In this document: positions 53,228 to 62,372 of the stretch, piece after piece
Layout: each line of letters starts with the position of its first letter
How positions within the stretch are numbered: the stretch's first letter is position 1
NCBI RefSeq assembly: GCF_003014475.1
Contig: NZ_PYGJ01000007.1
Span: 62,001 to 126,000, forward strand
DNA: 64,000 bases
Reading direction: 5' to 3'
From: Shimia abyssi
Lineage (GTDB): Bacteria; Pseudomonadota; Alphaproteobacteria; Rhodobacterales; Rhodobacteraceae
Notes under the pieces: generated by a model
Told to the model about the DNA's origin: nothing
Database searches by the model: none
The model's input: only the letters and a program-made list of their open reading frames with translations
Made by a program: the position numbers and the translations under genes

Positions 53228-54322
53228 TCAGTTTTCGTTTGCGAGGCACTCAGCAAAAGCTTCAGCTACACCAGAGATCAGCCCGCTATAAAGCGTTGCA
53301 CCCAGCGGCTGTTCAGAACCAAGCGGATCGATCATCGCTGTAGCGATTTGGCCGTCTGCAGCAAGCGTCGCGAGAAGGTCACTGTTATACTGGCGTTCGC
53401 CAAACACACAGTTGACCGCCTCGCGCTCCATCTCTTCTGTCAACTCAGCCACACGTCCCGCGCTGGCTGCCGTGCCATCGCCTTGCAGTAGGGAGCCTGT
53501 GAGGCTGAGGTCAAAGCGCCTTTCGAAATACTGATACGCATCGTGCATCACGAGGAACCGGGCATCTTGCACCGGGGCAAGGGTGGTTTCGATCTTATGT
53601 GTCAGGGCTTGCAAGTCCGCGAGGAGTGTTACGGCGTTTGTGTCGTAAATTGTCGCGTTTGATGGGTCCATTTCGGATATTTGCATTGCAATCGCCTGAA
53701 CCCAGACCTGAGCATTGACCGGATCGAGCCACGCGTGCGGATCGATACCATCATGATCATGGCCGTGTTCGTCGTGATCCGCATGATCGTCATGCTCTGC
53801 GTGATCGTCATGCTCTGCGTGATCGTCATGCTTTGCGTGATCGTCATGCTTTGCGTGATCGGCGTGGTCGTCATGCTCTGCATGGTCGTCATGCTCTGCA
53901 TGGTCGTCGTGATCGGCGTGGTCGTCGTGATCGGCGTCGTGGTTTTCGTGTTCATCGACACCTGCGAAGACTGCGCCTTCGCGGAATTGATAGGTGGTTG
54001 TTTCAGGAACGGCCAACAATTCCATGTGAGTCGCATCTGGCGCGATCGACTCGAATGAATCGACCAGACCAGGCGTGAGCTCTGGCCCGATGAACACCAC
54101 CAGATCGGCAGTTTGCAGCGCGCGCGCTTGAGAAGGGCGCATGGAGTAGTGGTGCGGCGAGATCCCCGGTTCGATCATCAGTTCGGGCGTGGCGACGCCC
54201 TGCATGATACTGGCGACCAGTGAATGAACGGGCGCGATGTCGGTGACAACTTTGGGCGGCTCGGCAAATGCGGCCGCAGGGATCATTGTCGCGGACAACA
54301 GGAAAGGGAAGCTTCTTTTCAT
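53228..54322 (-). CDS. znuA: Zinc ABC transporter substrate-binding protein ZnuA
   Basis: Periplasmic zinc receptor that hands metal to ZnuB/ZnuC. The 364-residue precursor has a signal peptide (FLLSATMIPAAAFA). Metal ligands are expected in APVHSLV (H33), GISPHHYSM and DPHAWLDP (H197). Residues 125-190 form a long His/Asp tract in five-residue steps (HDDHA-type), the zinc-sequestering loop of the family but longer than usual. It is divergent from zur-znuC-znuB with the Zur-box-like site between. The last helix and CLANEN end are normal. Confidence 0.95.
   Translation of the reverse strand: MKRSFPFLLSATMIPAAAFAEPPKVVTDIAPVHSLVASIMQGVATPELMIEPGISPHHYSMRPSQARALQTADLVVFIGPELTPGLVDSFESIAPDATHMELLAVPETTTYQFREGAVFAGVDEHENHDADHDDHADHDDHAEHDDHAEHDDHADHAKHDDHAKHDDHAEHDDHAEHDDHADHDEHGHDHDGIDPHAWLDPVNAQVWVQAIAMQISEMDPSNATIYDTNAVTLLADLQALTHKIETTLAPVQDARFLVMHDAYQYFERRFDLSLTGSLLQGDGTAASAGRVAELTEEMEREAVNCVFGERQYNSDLLATLAADGQIATAMIDPLGSEQPLGATLYSGLISGVAEAFAECLANEN
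53753..53950. repeat. 15-bp tandem repeat encoding the His/Asp tract of ZnuA
   Basis: About twelve imperfect 15-bp steps (variants of GTGATCGTCATGCTC on the plus strand) encode HDDHA/HDDHAE units. Neighbouring steps are nearly identical, so copy number may vary between strains by slippage. Confidence 0.85.
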
Positions 54323-54363
54323 CTCGGGGTCTCTCGATGCAAAATTTGGATCTGGCCTTAAGT

Positions 54364-54384
54364 GAAATGTTATACTATATCAAG
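54364..54384. promoter_or_regulatory. Zur-box-like operator between znuA and zur
   Basis: GAAATGTTATACTATATCAAG, with the left half (GAAATGTTATA) agreeing with the Zur consensus and a weaker right half. It lies 41 bp from the znuA start and 23 bp from the zur start, so one site could repress both directions when zinc is sufficient. Confidence 0.75.
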
Positions 54385-54407
54385 ACGAAAGTGAGCAAAG
54401 GATCGAC

Positions 54408-54893
54408 ATGTCAGAGATCGGCTTTGGTAAACATGATCACAGCGCATGTATCTCGGGCGCGCTGGAAGCGGCGGAGCAGGTGTGCTCCGCGCAGGGATTG
54501 CGGCTGACCAAGGGGCGGCGGCGCGTTCTGGAGATTTTGGTTCAAGAGCACCGGGCCATGGGCGCCTATGACATATTGGCGGTGCTGAGCGATGAAGGCT
54601 TTGGCGCGCAGCCCCCGGTGGTGTATCGCGCGCTGGAGTTTTTGGTGAGCAACGGGTTTGCCCACAAGATCGAAAAGTTGAATGCGTATGTCGCATGCAG
54701 CCACCCTCAAGAGGGCGATCATGCGCCGGTTTTCCTGATCTGCAAGAGCTGTGGAATAGTGGCCGAGGGCGACGCCCCCAAGAGGAAGTCGGATTTGCAG
54801 CAGCAAGCGCAAGAAAGCGGGTTCGTGATCGAAACCACCGTGATGGAAGCAGAAGGGCTGTGCCCGACATGCGTGCCCGGAGGCGAGGCATGA
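54408..54893 (+). CDS. zur: Zinc uptake regulator Zur (Fur family)
   Basis: A 161-residue Fur-type repressor. RLTKGRRRVLEILVQEHRAMGAYDILAVLS is the winged helix, PPVVYRALEFLVSNGFAHKIE the recognition part. The metal site is ACSHPQEGDHAPVFLICKSCG (H and C ligands) with a second CPTC pair near the end (LCPTCVP). Its place next to the znu genes makes zinc the co-repressor. The start ATG 54408 lies close after the operator. Its stop overlaps the znuC start (ATGA). Confidence 0.93.
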   Translation: MSEIGFGKHDHSACISGALEAAEQVCSAQGLRLTKGRRRVLEILVQEHRAMGAYDILAVLSDEGFGAQPPVVYRALEFLVSNGFAHKIEKLNAYVACSHPQEGDHAPVFLICKSCGIVAEGDAPKRKSDLQQQAQESGFVIETTVMEAEGLCPTCVPGGEA

Positions 54894-55687
54894 GCCTTGT
54901 TTCGCTGACGGGCGTAAGCGTGGCGCATGGCGACCATCAGGCGCTGGAGAATGTCGATCTGGCGATCAGTCCGGGCGAGATTGTCACGATTGTCGGGCCA
55001 AACGGGTCGGGCAAAACCACGTTGTTGCGGTGCATCATTGGCGCCTTACGACCCAACAAAGGCCGGGTTGAGCGCGCGCGGGGCGTGCGCATCGGCTATG
55101 TGCCACAGGGGTTGTCGATTGATCCGACCCTGCCGCTGAGTGTGAAACGGTTCCTGTCCCTGCCCCGCCGCCGCCGTGACGCAGACGTCAGTGCAGCATT
55201 GGAACAGGCGGGTGTTGCCGGGTTGGAAGATCGGCAGATGTCGGCATTGTCGGGTGGCCAGTTTCAGCGCGCGCTGTTGGCGCGGGCGTTGCTGGAAAAG
55301 CCGGAGCTGCTCATTCTGGACGAGCCAACAACTGGGTTGGATCAGCCGGGTTCAGCGGATCTTTATGGGCAGATCGAACAGGTGAGGCGCGACACAGGCG
55401 CGGCGATCCTGATGGTGAGCCATGAATTGCATGTGGTAATGAGCGCGAGCGACCGGGTGGTGTGCCTGAACGGGCATGTCTGTTGCCATGGAACGCCGGA
55501 AATCGTGGCGTCGGCGCCTGAGTATCGCGCGCTGTTCGGGACCGGTACACGCGGCGCGCTGGCGCTCTATCGTCACGAGCATGATCATTCGCACAGCCAT
55601 GACCATGAACATGATCACGGGCATGATCACGGGCATGACCATCACAAAGACCACCAGAAAGACCGCGGAACACATACTCATGCTTGA
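54890..55687 (+). CDS. znuC: Zinc ABC transporter ATP-binding protein ZnuC
   Basis: A 265-residue ATPase. Walker A is IVGPNGSGKTTLL, the Q-loop VPQGLS, the ABC signature LSGGQFQRALLARALL, Walker B LLILDEPTTGLD and the H-loop MVSHELHVV. The C-terminus carries a His/Asp-rich tail (HEHDHSHSHDHEHDHG and HHKDHQKD), in line with zinc transport and probably metal buffering. The start overlaps zur by four bases and the end overlaps znuB by eight. Confidence 0.95.
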   Translation: MSLVSLTGVSVAHGDHQALENVDLAISPGEIVTIVGPNGSGKTTLLRCIIGALRPNKGRVERARGVRIGYVPQGLSIDPTLPLSVKRFLSLPRRRRDADVSAALEQAGVAGLEDRQMSALSGGQFQRALLARALLEKPELLILDEPTTGLDQPGSADLYGQIEQVRRDTGAAILMVSHELHVVMSASDRVVCLNGHVCCHGTPEIVASAPEYRALFGTGTRGALALYRHEHDHSHSHDHEHDHGHDHGHDHHKDHQKDRGTHTHA

Positions 55688-56474
55688 TGATTTTTTTGTG
55701 CGCGCGATGCTGGCGGGTGTTGGCGTTGCGTTGGCTGCGGCCCCTTTGGGGTGCTTTGTCGTGTGGCGTCGAATGGCCTATTTTGGGGATGCGACGGCAC
55801 ATGTCACCATTTTGGGTGTGGCGTTGTCGCTGGCGCTGGGGATGTCGGTGTTTTATGGCGCGCTGGCGGTGGCGTTGGTTATGGCACTGGTGGTGTCAAA
55901 CCTGACCGGGCGCGGCTATGCGATGGATACGATGCTGGGTGTGATGGCGCATTCTGCGCTGGCGTTTGGCCTCGTGGCGGTGTCGTTTCTGAGCGGGGTG
56001 CGGCTGGACCTGATGGCTTATCTGTTTGGCGACATTTTGGCCGTAGGCAAAGGTGATCTGGCGGTGATCTGGGGGGGGGCGGCGCTGGTTGTGGCGTTGA
56101 TGGCGTGGCGTTGGCAGGCGTTGCTGACGGCGACATTGAACCCTGATCTGGCATGGGCCAGCGGCATTGATCCCAAGCGCGAGCAGATGGTTTTGACATT
56201 GGCGCTGGCGGTTGTCGTGGCGGTGGCGATCAAGGTTGTCGGGGCGCTGTTGATCGTTGCGTTGTTGATCATTCCGGCGGCAAGCGCGCGGGTTCTGTCG
56301 CGTGATCCTGAGACGATGGCCGTGGGTACGGCGGTGATTGGAGTGGCCTCGGCGATGGCGGGACTGTGGGTTTCGTTGCAGTATGATACGCCTGCCGGAC
56401 CTTCGATTGTGTGCGCGGCGGCGTGTTTCTTTGCCGCGAGCGCGACATTTGGGCGATTTTCGCTGAGGCACTAG
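55680..56474 (+). CDS. znuB: Zinc ABC transporter permease ZnuB
   Basis: A 264-residue inner-membrane permease with about seven or eight helices, of the ABC-3 family: GCFVVWRRMAYFGDATAHVTILGVAL, LGVMAHSALAFGLV, and ALLIVALLIIPAASARVLSRDPE, which is the conserved cytoplasmic coupling region. The start ATG 55680 overlaps the end of znuC. It closes the zur-znuC-znuB operon. An upstream in-frame extension is the reading of znuC in another frame and is left out. Confidence 0.94.
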   Translation: MLDDFFVRAMLAGVGVALAAAPLGCFVVWRRMAYFGDATAHVTILGVALSLALGMSVFYGALAVALVMALVVSNLTGRGYAMDTMLGVMAHSALAFGLVAVSFLSGVRLDLMAYLFGDILAVGKGDLAVIWGGAALVVALMAWRWQALLTATLNPDLAWASGIDPKREQMVLTLALAVVVAVAIKVVGALLIVALLIIPAASARVLSRDPETMAVGTAVIGVASAMAGLWVSLQYDTPAGPSIVCAAACFFAASATFGRFSLRH

Positions 56475-56523
56475 GCCAGCCCTACGACGGGTGTTGCGCG
56501 CGAGAGCACGGGGCGGCGCACCA

Positions 56524-56742
56524 TCAGCCCTCGGCGGGCTTCTTCGGCATGACCCAACCGCAGCGGGTGTTGGCATAGGTGTTCTGACGATGGAATGCCG
56601 TGCATCCTGTGTCGTTGGTTTGTGGTTCTGATCCGGTGCAGACGTCAGAAACATTGGTGCGGATTGACGGCGGGTTTGTGGGACAATGCAGACGCTCGAA
56701 TTTCGTGCACGAATGTCGGCTTCTGGGAACAAACTGTTGCAT
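56524..56742 (-). CDS. Possible small Cys-rich protein
   Basis: A 72-residue frame with five cysteines (SCTKFERLHCP, DVCTGS, GCTAF, RCGWV). Its 219 bases cover most of the 306-bp gap between znuB and the FAD gene. The start ATG 56742 lies 38 bp from the divergent FAD gene, with a weak GAG ribosome site. There is no signal peptide and no known domain that I recognise. The cysteine spacing might suit a metal-binding or disulfide protein, but a chance frame is quite possible. Nothing else is seen in the gap. Confidence 0.3.
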   Translation of the reverse strand: MQQFVPRSRHSCTKFERLHCPTNPPSIRTNVSDVCTGSEPQTNDTGCTAFHRQNTYANTRCGWVMPKKPAEG

Positions 56743-56780
56743 GTGCTACTCATTAATTTGAGCGGAAGCGTGGAAGAGTA

Positions 56781-58097
56781 ATGATGGATAATTTCAAAAA
56801 CAAGAAGGTCGTGGTTATCGGTGCCGGTATGGCTGGGCTGATGGCAGCTTCTGTACTCTCGCCATACTTCGAAGACGTAGTCATCATTGAGAAGGATAAC
56901 CTTCCGAGAACGCCACACGTTCGAAAAGGCGTTCCTCAGGGCGCACATGTTCACACATTTCTCGGATACGCCGTCGAGGCAATGGAAGACTTTCTGCCAG
57001 GAATCATGGACGAACTTTATGAGGCCGGGGCGGTTCGGATACGCCGGAATCTAGACATTTGGTTCCATGATGCTGCTGGTCCGACACCAATTCGGGACGC
57101 GGGGCTTCTGACACCATCTGTGACTCGACCATTACTGGAGCATGTGACACGGCGGCGAGTTCTAGCCTTGCCGAATGTCAACATTCTTGAAGGAACCCGG
57201 TTTTCCAAGTTTTGCACCGGCAACGCTGGCGAGGTCACGGGCGTGGAAATACTAGCCAACGATGACAAGTCTTCGATCAGTACGTCCCTGGTTGTTGATT
57301 GCTCCGGCAGGGCGTCAATTCTGCCTCGAATGCTGGCTCATGAGGGCTATGGCGACGTCAAACGTCAGGAACTAGGAATAGGTATGGCGTACACGTCAGG
57401 CCTTTTCCAACCGCCTGCCGGATTGGCGAAAGACGCTTGGGCCTGCCTTATGTTGGCCATCCCGCCCAACACCCGCGCAGCTTATCTTACACCCGTCGAT
57501 GGAGGCCATTGGCTTGCCACCATGTATGGTCGCGGCGGTGACATAGCACCTCGCGAAGCGGAGGGTTTCGTTGAGTGGACAAAAGGGCTCGCCCACCCCG
57601 TGATTTACGAAAAGCTGAGCCGCGCTGAGCCGGTTTCGGAATTTCGGACCTATAAAATCCCAAAAGGGATTTGGCATCGCTATGACCTGATGGGACGGTT
57701 CCCATCAGGGGTAATCCCTATGGGTGAAGCCTTCACGAGCTTCAACCCGATGTATGGTCAGGGAATCAGCTTGTCAGCAGGCCAAGCACGAGCATTGCGC
57801 TCTGCGTTGGCCGGAGGATTGGATGGGCTTGCACCGCGATATTTCGAAGGATCTAAGCCGCTCAATCAAGTTGGTTGGTCTGTCATGGAAACCCGTGACC
57901 TTGAACACTCAAGCACTGTCGGCGAACGCCCTGCAGATATAAAAAGCCGTTGGAAGATGGGAGCAGTCATCCGAGAACTGGCCGAGACGGACGCCGAGCT
58001 TCATCGGTTAAGTGTACATGTCACGCACTTGTTGGAACATCCCAGTGTGCTTTCACGACAAGACATTGTCGATCGTGCCCTAGAGCTGGGAAATTAG
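56781..58097 (+). CDS. FAD-dependent monooxygenase/halogenase-like protein
   Basis: A 438-residue flavoprotein. The Rossmann dinucleotide site is VVVIGAGMAGLMAASVLSPY (GxGxxG) followed by an acidic end, VVIIEKDNLP. A second FAD motif with an aspartate, IPMGEAFTSFNPMYGQGISLSAGQA, is like the GD motif of aromatic hydroxylases though the Asp is replaced by Glu. The type resembles squalene-epoxidase/halogenase-like oxidoreductases; the substrate is unknown. Codon use is less GC-biased than in the neighbours, suggesting transfer. The start ATG 56781 has GGAAGAG upstream. Confidence 0.75.
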   Translation: MMDNFKNKKVVVIGAGMAGLMAASVLSPYFEDVVIIEKDNLPRTPHVRKGVPQGAHVHTFLGYAVEAMEDFLPGIMDELYEAGAVRIRRNLDIWFHDAAGPTPIRDAGLLTPSVTRPLLEHVTRRRVLALPNVNILEGTRFSKFCTGNAGEVTGVEILANDDKSSISTSLVVDCSGRASILPRMLAHEGYGDVKRQELGIGMAYTSGLFQPPAGLAKDAWACLMLAIPPNTRAAYLTPVDGGHWLATMYGRGGDIAPREAEGFVEWTKGLAHPVIYEKLSRAEPVSEFRTYKIPKGIWHRYDLMGRFPSGVIPMGEAFTSFNPMYGQGISLSAGQARALRSALAGGLDGLAPRYFEGSKPLNQVGWSVMETRDLEHSSTVGERPADIKSRWKMGAVIRELAETDAELHRLSVHVTHLLEHPSVLSRQDIVDRALELGN

Positions 58098-58578
58098 GAT
58101 CGTATGGGTGGTAAAAGCGGCCCTTTGTAGGACGTGCAGCATTGAACAGAATGTGTTCGAAGCGGTCTTGCGACGGCGCAGCGGATCATGTTTGAACCGC
58201 GTCCCAAAAGCCGCCGTTGCTAAGGCCCAGAAGCTTCATTCTTTTCAATCAGGTGACGTGGTATCCGTTCGTTTGGCGGTTCAAAGCGGTCATCAGACGA
58301 CGAGGCGCTGAACGACAGCCTTGAACCCATAGCAGCCGGATTGAAGCCGCGGATTTCGCTAATGCGGCACCAAAATCTACCAACGCAATCAGTTGCATCG
58401 CAGCAAGGAAAGCGGACCTTCGTCGCTGGTGAAGCAAAATCTTTGGAGCCTATTACCGAGTTGTGGACTGAGCGGAAATTCGCAAAAAAGTAACTTCAGA
58501 ATGTAGGCCTATTCGAAAACTTTTGGCCGCCGCCGCGATTCTTCTACATAGTATGAATACAAGCTTGAGGAGTCTGGA
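58098..58578. other. Non-coding stretch inside the low-GC segment
   Basis: 481 bp with short broken frames only, no hairpin with a T tract and no recognisable protein fragment. It may be eroded DNA. The promoter of the amidohydrolase gene should lie near its end. Confidence 0.5.
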
Positions 58579-60474
58579 ATGCCCAAGATCAACCGCCGCA
58601 AATTTCTAGGAGCAGGACTTGCTGGTGCGACGGCCTTAACACCACTCAGCGCTGCGATTGGACAGTCCGGTTCGCTTTCTGAGTTGGGAGCAGCAATCGT
58701 ACCACTTCCTGAGGTGACGGTTTACACCGCCAGAGAAATATTGACGCTTGATCCGGCAAAGCCCTCAGCTGAAGCCGTCGCCGTCGTAAATGGCCGCATC
58801 CTTTTGGTTGGTAGTCTTGAAGACGTTCAAGGCATCCTCAAAGGGCAGCGCCATAAAGTCGATACAACGTTTGCCGACCATGTCATTGTGCCTGGTTTTA
58901 TCGCCCAGCATGACCACCCGTTACTGGCGGCTCTCACGATGTCTTCGGAAATCCTTTCGATCGAAGATTGGGTTTTACCCACGGGCACAGTCCCTGCGGT
59001 AAAGGACAAAAGGGATTTCACCGAACGGCTAACAAGAGCAGTCGAGCAACGTAGCGACCCATCTGAGCCAGTCGTTTCATGGGGGTATCACCCGGCCTTT
59101 TATGGGCCGCTTACGCGGGAGGATCTTGACGCAATAAGTTCGACTCAGCCGATACTGGTTTGGGCGAGGTCGTGTCATGAGATGATACTGAACAGTGCCG
59201 CACTGGAAATGGGCGGTGCCACGCAAGACGTCGTCGACGGGTTTGCAGCCACGGAGCAGGCGCAGTCCAACTTTTCGGAGGGACGGTTTTGGGAACAGGG
59301 ATTGTTTGCTGTGTTGCCCTTCATCGCTTCAATAGCTGCAACGCCAGAGCGGTTGCAGTCCGGTTTGGAATTGACCCGTGACTACATGCACGCCAAAGGC
59401 ATAACGTTTGGAAACGAACCCGGTGGCATTCTGGCCAAGCCGGTTCAGGATGGCATCAACGCCGTTATGTCCAGTCCTGACATGCCCTTTCGTTGGTCCT
59501 TCATGCCGGACGCTAAAACCTTGGTCGACACTTATCCCGATGATGCTCAGGTGATTGTAGAAACCGAAAAGTTAGAAAACTGGTATGGGGGCATGACCAG
59601 CCTTGCGCCCAAGCAAGCCAAGCTGTTTGCCGACGGAGCAATCTATTCGTTACTCATGCAGGTGCGCGATCCGTATCTGGATGGGCACGAAGGCGAATGG
59701 ATGATGGACAAAAGCCTGTTTGATAGAGCATTCCGTATCTACTGGGATGCTGGTTACCAAATCCATGTGCACGTAAACGGAGACGCTGGGCTTGATCGCG
59801 TTCTGGACGCACTCGAAATGAATCTGAGACGCAATCCGCGCTATGACCATCGGACCGTTCTGGTTCATTTCGCGGTTAGCGCAGAAGAACAGGTGCAGAG
59901 AATTTCGGACCTTGGCGCCATCGTCAGTGGCAATCCATACTACGTCACTGCCCTTTCAGACCAATATTCTGCTGTCGGCCTCGGGCCGAAAAGAGCGGAT
60001 GCGATGGTACGTCTGGGCGATGTTTCGAGGGCGGGAATCTCCTGGTCATTGCACTCGGACATGCCGATGGCACCCGCCGATCCGCTGTTCCTGATGTGGT
60101 GTGCCGTAAACAGGGTGACTGCTTCCGGTCGTGTCGCGGGACCGGATCAACGGGTCAGTGCTGAGGAAGCCCTTCGAGGTGTCACGATCGAAGCCGCTTA
60201 TTCCTTGAAACTTGAAGATGAGATCGGCAGCATCGAACCGGGGAAACGCGCAAACTTTACCATTCTCGACGACAACCCGGTTGCAGTGGATCCAATGAAG
60301 ATCAGGGACGTTAACGTCTGGGGAACCGTGATGGAAGGGCGGGTTTTTCCAGTTGAAAAGGCAGAGAGGAAAGCGTCGTTGATGCCTCCGGTCGGTGGAG
60401 ATGGCAACATAGACGCTGACTTTGCACGAGCGACACTTGAGCATGCTCTCAAAGTTGTCCACACACATCTTTAA
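58579..60474 (+). CDS. Tat-exported amidohydrolase (YtcJ-like, amidohydrolase_3)
   Basis: A 631-residue protein with a Tat signal (NRRKFLGAGLAGATALTPLS). Metal-dependent hydrolase pattern: VPGFIAQHDHPLLAAL gives HDH, then HVNGDAGLDRVLDAL, VLVHFAVSAEEQ and SLHSDMPMAPADPL. The C-terminal composite beta domain ends EIGSIEPGKRANFTILDDNP. Relatives hydrolyse amides or cyclic compounds; the substrate is unknown. The Tat signal puts it in the periplasm as a folded metalloenzyme. The start ATG 58579 follows GAGGAG. It stands between two non-coding stretches. Confidence 0.85.
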   Translation: MPKINRRKFLGAGLAGATALTPLSAAIGQSGSLSELGAAIVPLPEVTVYTAREILTLDPAKPSAEAVAVVNGRILLVGSLEDVQGILKGQRHKVDTTFADHVIVPGFIAQHDHPLLAALTMSSEILSIEDWVLPTGTVPAVKDKRDFTERLTRAVEQRSDPSEPVVSWGYHPAFYGPLTREDLDAISSTQPILVWARSCHEMILNSAALEMGGATQDVVDGFAATEQAQSNFSEGRFWEQGLFAVLPFIASIAATPERLQSGLELTRDYMHAKGITFGNEPGGILAKPVQDGINAVMSSPDMPFRWSFMPDAKTLVDTYPDDAQVIVETEKLENWYGGMTSLAPKQAKLFADGAIYSLLMQVRDPYLDGHEGEWMMDKSLFDRAFRIYWDAGYQIHVHVNGDAGLDRVLDALEMNLRRNPRYDHRTVLVHFAVSAEEQVQRISDLGAIVSGNPYYVTALSDQYSAVGLGPKRADAMVRLGDVSRAGISWSLHSDMPMAPADPLFLMWCAVNRVTASGRVAGPDQRVSAEEALRGVTIEAAYSLKLEDEIGSIEPGKRANFTILDDNPVAVDPMKIRDVNVWGTVMEGRVFPVEKAERKASLMPPVGGDGNIDADFARATLEHALKVVHTHL

Positions 60475-60925
60475 CTCTTGTTTTTAGGCGATCAGGTGTC
60501 GGAAGAGTTTGCCCAGGATGGGCACGAAGCGGGCTTGCGGCGATGCAGCAGGTCGCATTCCTACCCGGTCCCAAAAGCGGTCAATGCGAGAATTGAAATG
60601 ATCTTGCCATTGCCGCAGCTTAGCCTCCTGGGCCGACATTCGGCTTACGGAAGCCGTCTTTCGAGAAATATGAAGACCGACCGCTTAGAGCCCAATATAC
60701 AAGTTGCTGCGCTCGTTTCGTATGTCCGCAAAGCTGTAGAACCCAATCCATTGGGATGGCATGGTTTTTTAAGGAGGACATTAATCGGCACGGTCGTTCG
60801 TCTGACATTTACGGCAAAAGTGCCAAAATTAGGCGATGGGCAATCGTTCCCGCGGGTCGAACCAATTGAAGGTCCTTTGCGACCGCGATCCTGTGATCAG
60901 ACCAGTCTGGCACGCAGCCAATGCC
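60475..60925. other. Non-coding stretch after the amidohydrolase
   Basis: 451 bp without a convincing gene. AAGGAGG at 60771-60776 resembles a ribosome site but has no good start after it. A 152-residue frame across the region has no protein character. I see no terminator with a T tract. Confidence 0.45.
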
Positions 60926-62170
60926 TCAATCCTTGAGTGCCGCGTGCACCAGCGCCTTAAGTTGGGGCCGTGTTGGATAAGAGCTGGACGGGGAGAGCTG
61001 GGTAAAAAAGACCACCGAGAGGTCATGGACCGGGTCAATCCAGAAGAAGGTTGAGGCCATGCCACCCCAGCTAAAATCACCAACGCTGCCAACCGCCCGG
61101 GCGCGTCCCGGATCGAGCACGACAGCGCCGCCAAGGCCAAACCCCATGCCGTCCATCGGTTGCTCGGCAAAGCTGGACGGGCCCATCGAGGCGATGTCGC
61201 CGGGCAGGTGGTTGGACATCATGAAGCGGGTTGTTGACGGGCTGAGCAGGTGTGCTTCGCCCAAGGCCCCACCGCTGCGCAACATTTCGGTAAAGCGCAG
61301 GTAGTCGCCAATGGTGCCGACAAGGCCACCGCCGCCGGAATACATCGACGCGTTCAGAAAGGGCGAGTCTGTGGGCGTGTCGGTCAGACGCAGAGTGTCT
61401 GCACCGGTTTGGGCCGAATTGAGGTCAAATGCGTCACCGGCAAGCGGGGTATATAGCGCGGCGAACCGATCCTGAGTACCCGGCATGACGGAAAAGCCGG
61501 TTTCGCTCATACCAAGCGGATCGAGGATTTCGGTACGCAGGAACATGTCCAGCGACTGGCCCGAGACCACCTCGATCACGCGACCGAGGATGTCGATTCC
61601 GACGGAATATTCCCAGCGCTGTCCGGGGTGAAAGGCGAGCGGCAGGGTGGCGACCTGATTGGCCATGTCGCTGAGCGGCCCTTGGCTGGGTCCAAAAATG
61701 AGATCCTGCGCCTCCATCGCGGCGGGCAGGACACCGGGGTTAAACGGGTAGCTGAGACCGCTGGTGTGGGTGGCGAGCTGGTGCAAGGTAGGTATGGCGC
61801 AGGGTTCGGTCTGGTCGATGCGCGAGGCGTTGGGGATGAGCGCGTGGCAATCAGCGAACGCGGGGATGAAATCAGACACGGGTGCATCAAGATGGAACAG
61901 TCCACGTTCGGCCAGCATCATCAGCGCGACAGTGGTGACGGGTTTGGTCATCGAGTAGATGCGGGCCACGGTATCGCGGGCAAACGGCAGGTCAGCATCG
62001 ATGTCGCGCAGGCCGGTTGCGTGGTCGAACACGATATCACCCTGTCGGGCGATCAGAACAGAGCAACCGGGATATTTACGATCCGCCACCAGCGCCCCCA
62101 TCCAGTCGCGGATGCGGTTCAGGCGGTCGGGATCGAACCTATGGTGGGCTGGGCCTGCGGTGCCGATCAT
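60926..62170 (-). CDS. Class C beta-lactamase-like serine hydrolase
   Basis: A 414-residue protein of the beta-lactamase/penicillin-binding-like fold (family includes EstB-type esterases). The catalytic SxxK is SMTK in ARIYSMTKPVTTVALMML near residue 73, the YxN-like YSV is in WEYSVGIDILGRVIEVV, and GGMASTFFW takes the KTG place. No signal peptide is seen, so a cytoplasmic esterase is more likely than a true beta-lactamase. The start ATG 62170 follows GAGGAAAC. It is divergent from the next gene. Confidence 0.85.
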   Translation of the reverse strand: MIGTAGPAHHRFDPDRLNRIRDWMGALVADRKYPGCSVLIARQGDIVFDHATGLRDIDADLPFARDTVARIYSMTKPVTTVALMMLAERGLFHLDAPVSDFIPAFADCHALIPNASRIDQTEPCAIPTLHQLATHTSGLSYPFNPGVLPAAMEAQDLIFGPSQGPLSDMANQVATLPLAFHPGQRWEYSVGIDILGRVIEVVSGQSLDMFLRTEILDPLGMSETGFSVMPGTQDRFAALYTPLAGDAFDLNSAQTGADTLRLTDTPTDSPFLNASMYSGGGGLVGTIGDYLRFTEMLRSGGALGEAHLLSPSTTRFMMSNHLPGDIASMGPSSFAEQPMDGMGFGLGGAVVLDPGRARAVGSVGDFSWGGMASTFFWIDPVHDLSVVFFTQLSPSSSYPTRPQLKALVHAALKD

Positions 62171-62372
62171 CTGTTGTTTCCTCGTATGATATGTCGTGCC
62201 GGGGCAAGAGTGCCCGCCGCGCGCGCGCGCGGCAAGCCGGAATTGAGGATGTCAAATTTGTAGGCCGTGCGGCGCCGGGGTTTAGGACTTTGCAATCACA
62301 AGATGCCTAAACTCTTGGAACATGCAGAGGAATTGCCACATAGTAACCTGAGTGTGTGCGAGAGGGGAACTG

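Noticed and set aside
53753..53950. Possible CRISPR-like array from regularly spaced short repeats
   Set aside because: The units are in-frame codons of the His/Asp tract of ZnuA, with no distinct spacers.
60478..60936. A 152-residue frame downstream of the amidohydrolase
   Set aside because: It has mixed codon character, no ribosome site at its start and overlaps the end of the convergent hydrolase gene.
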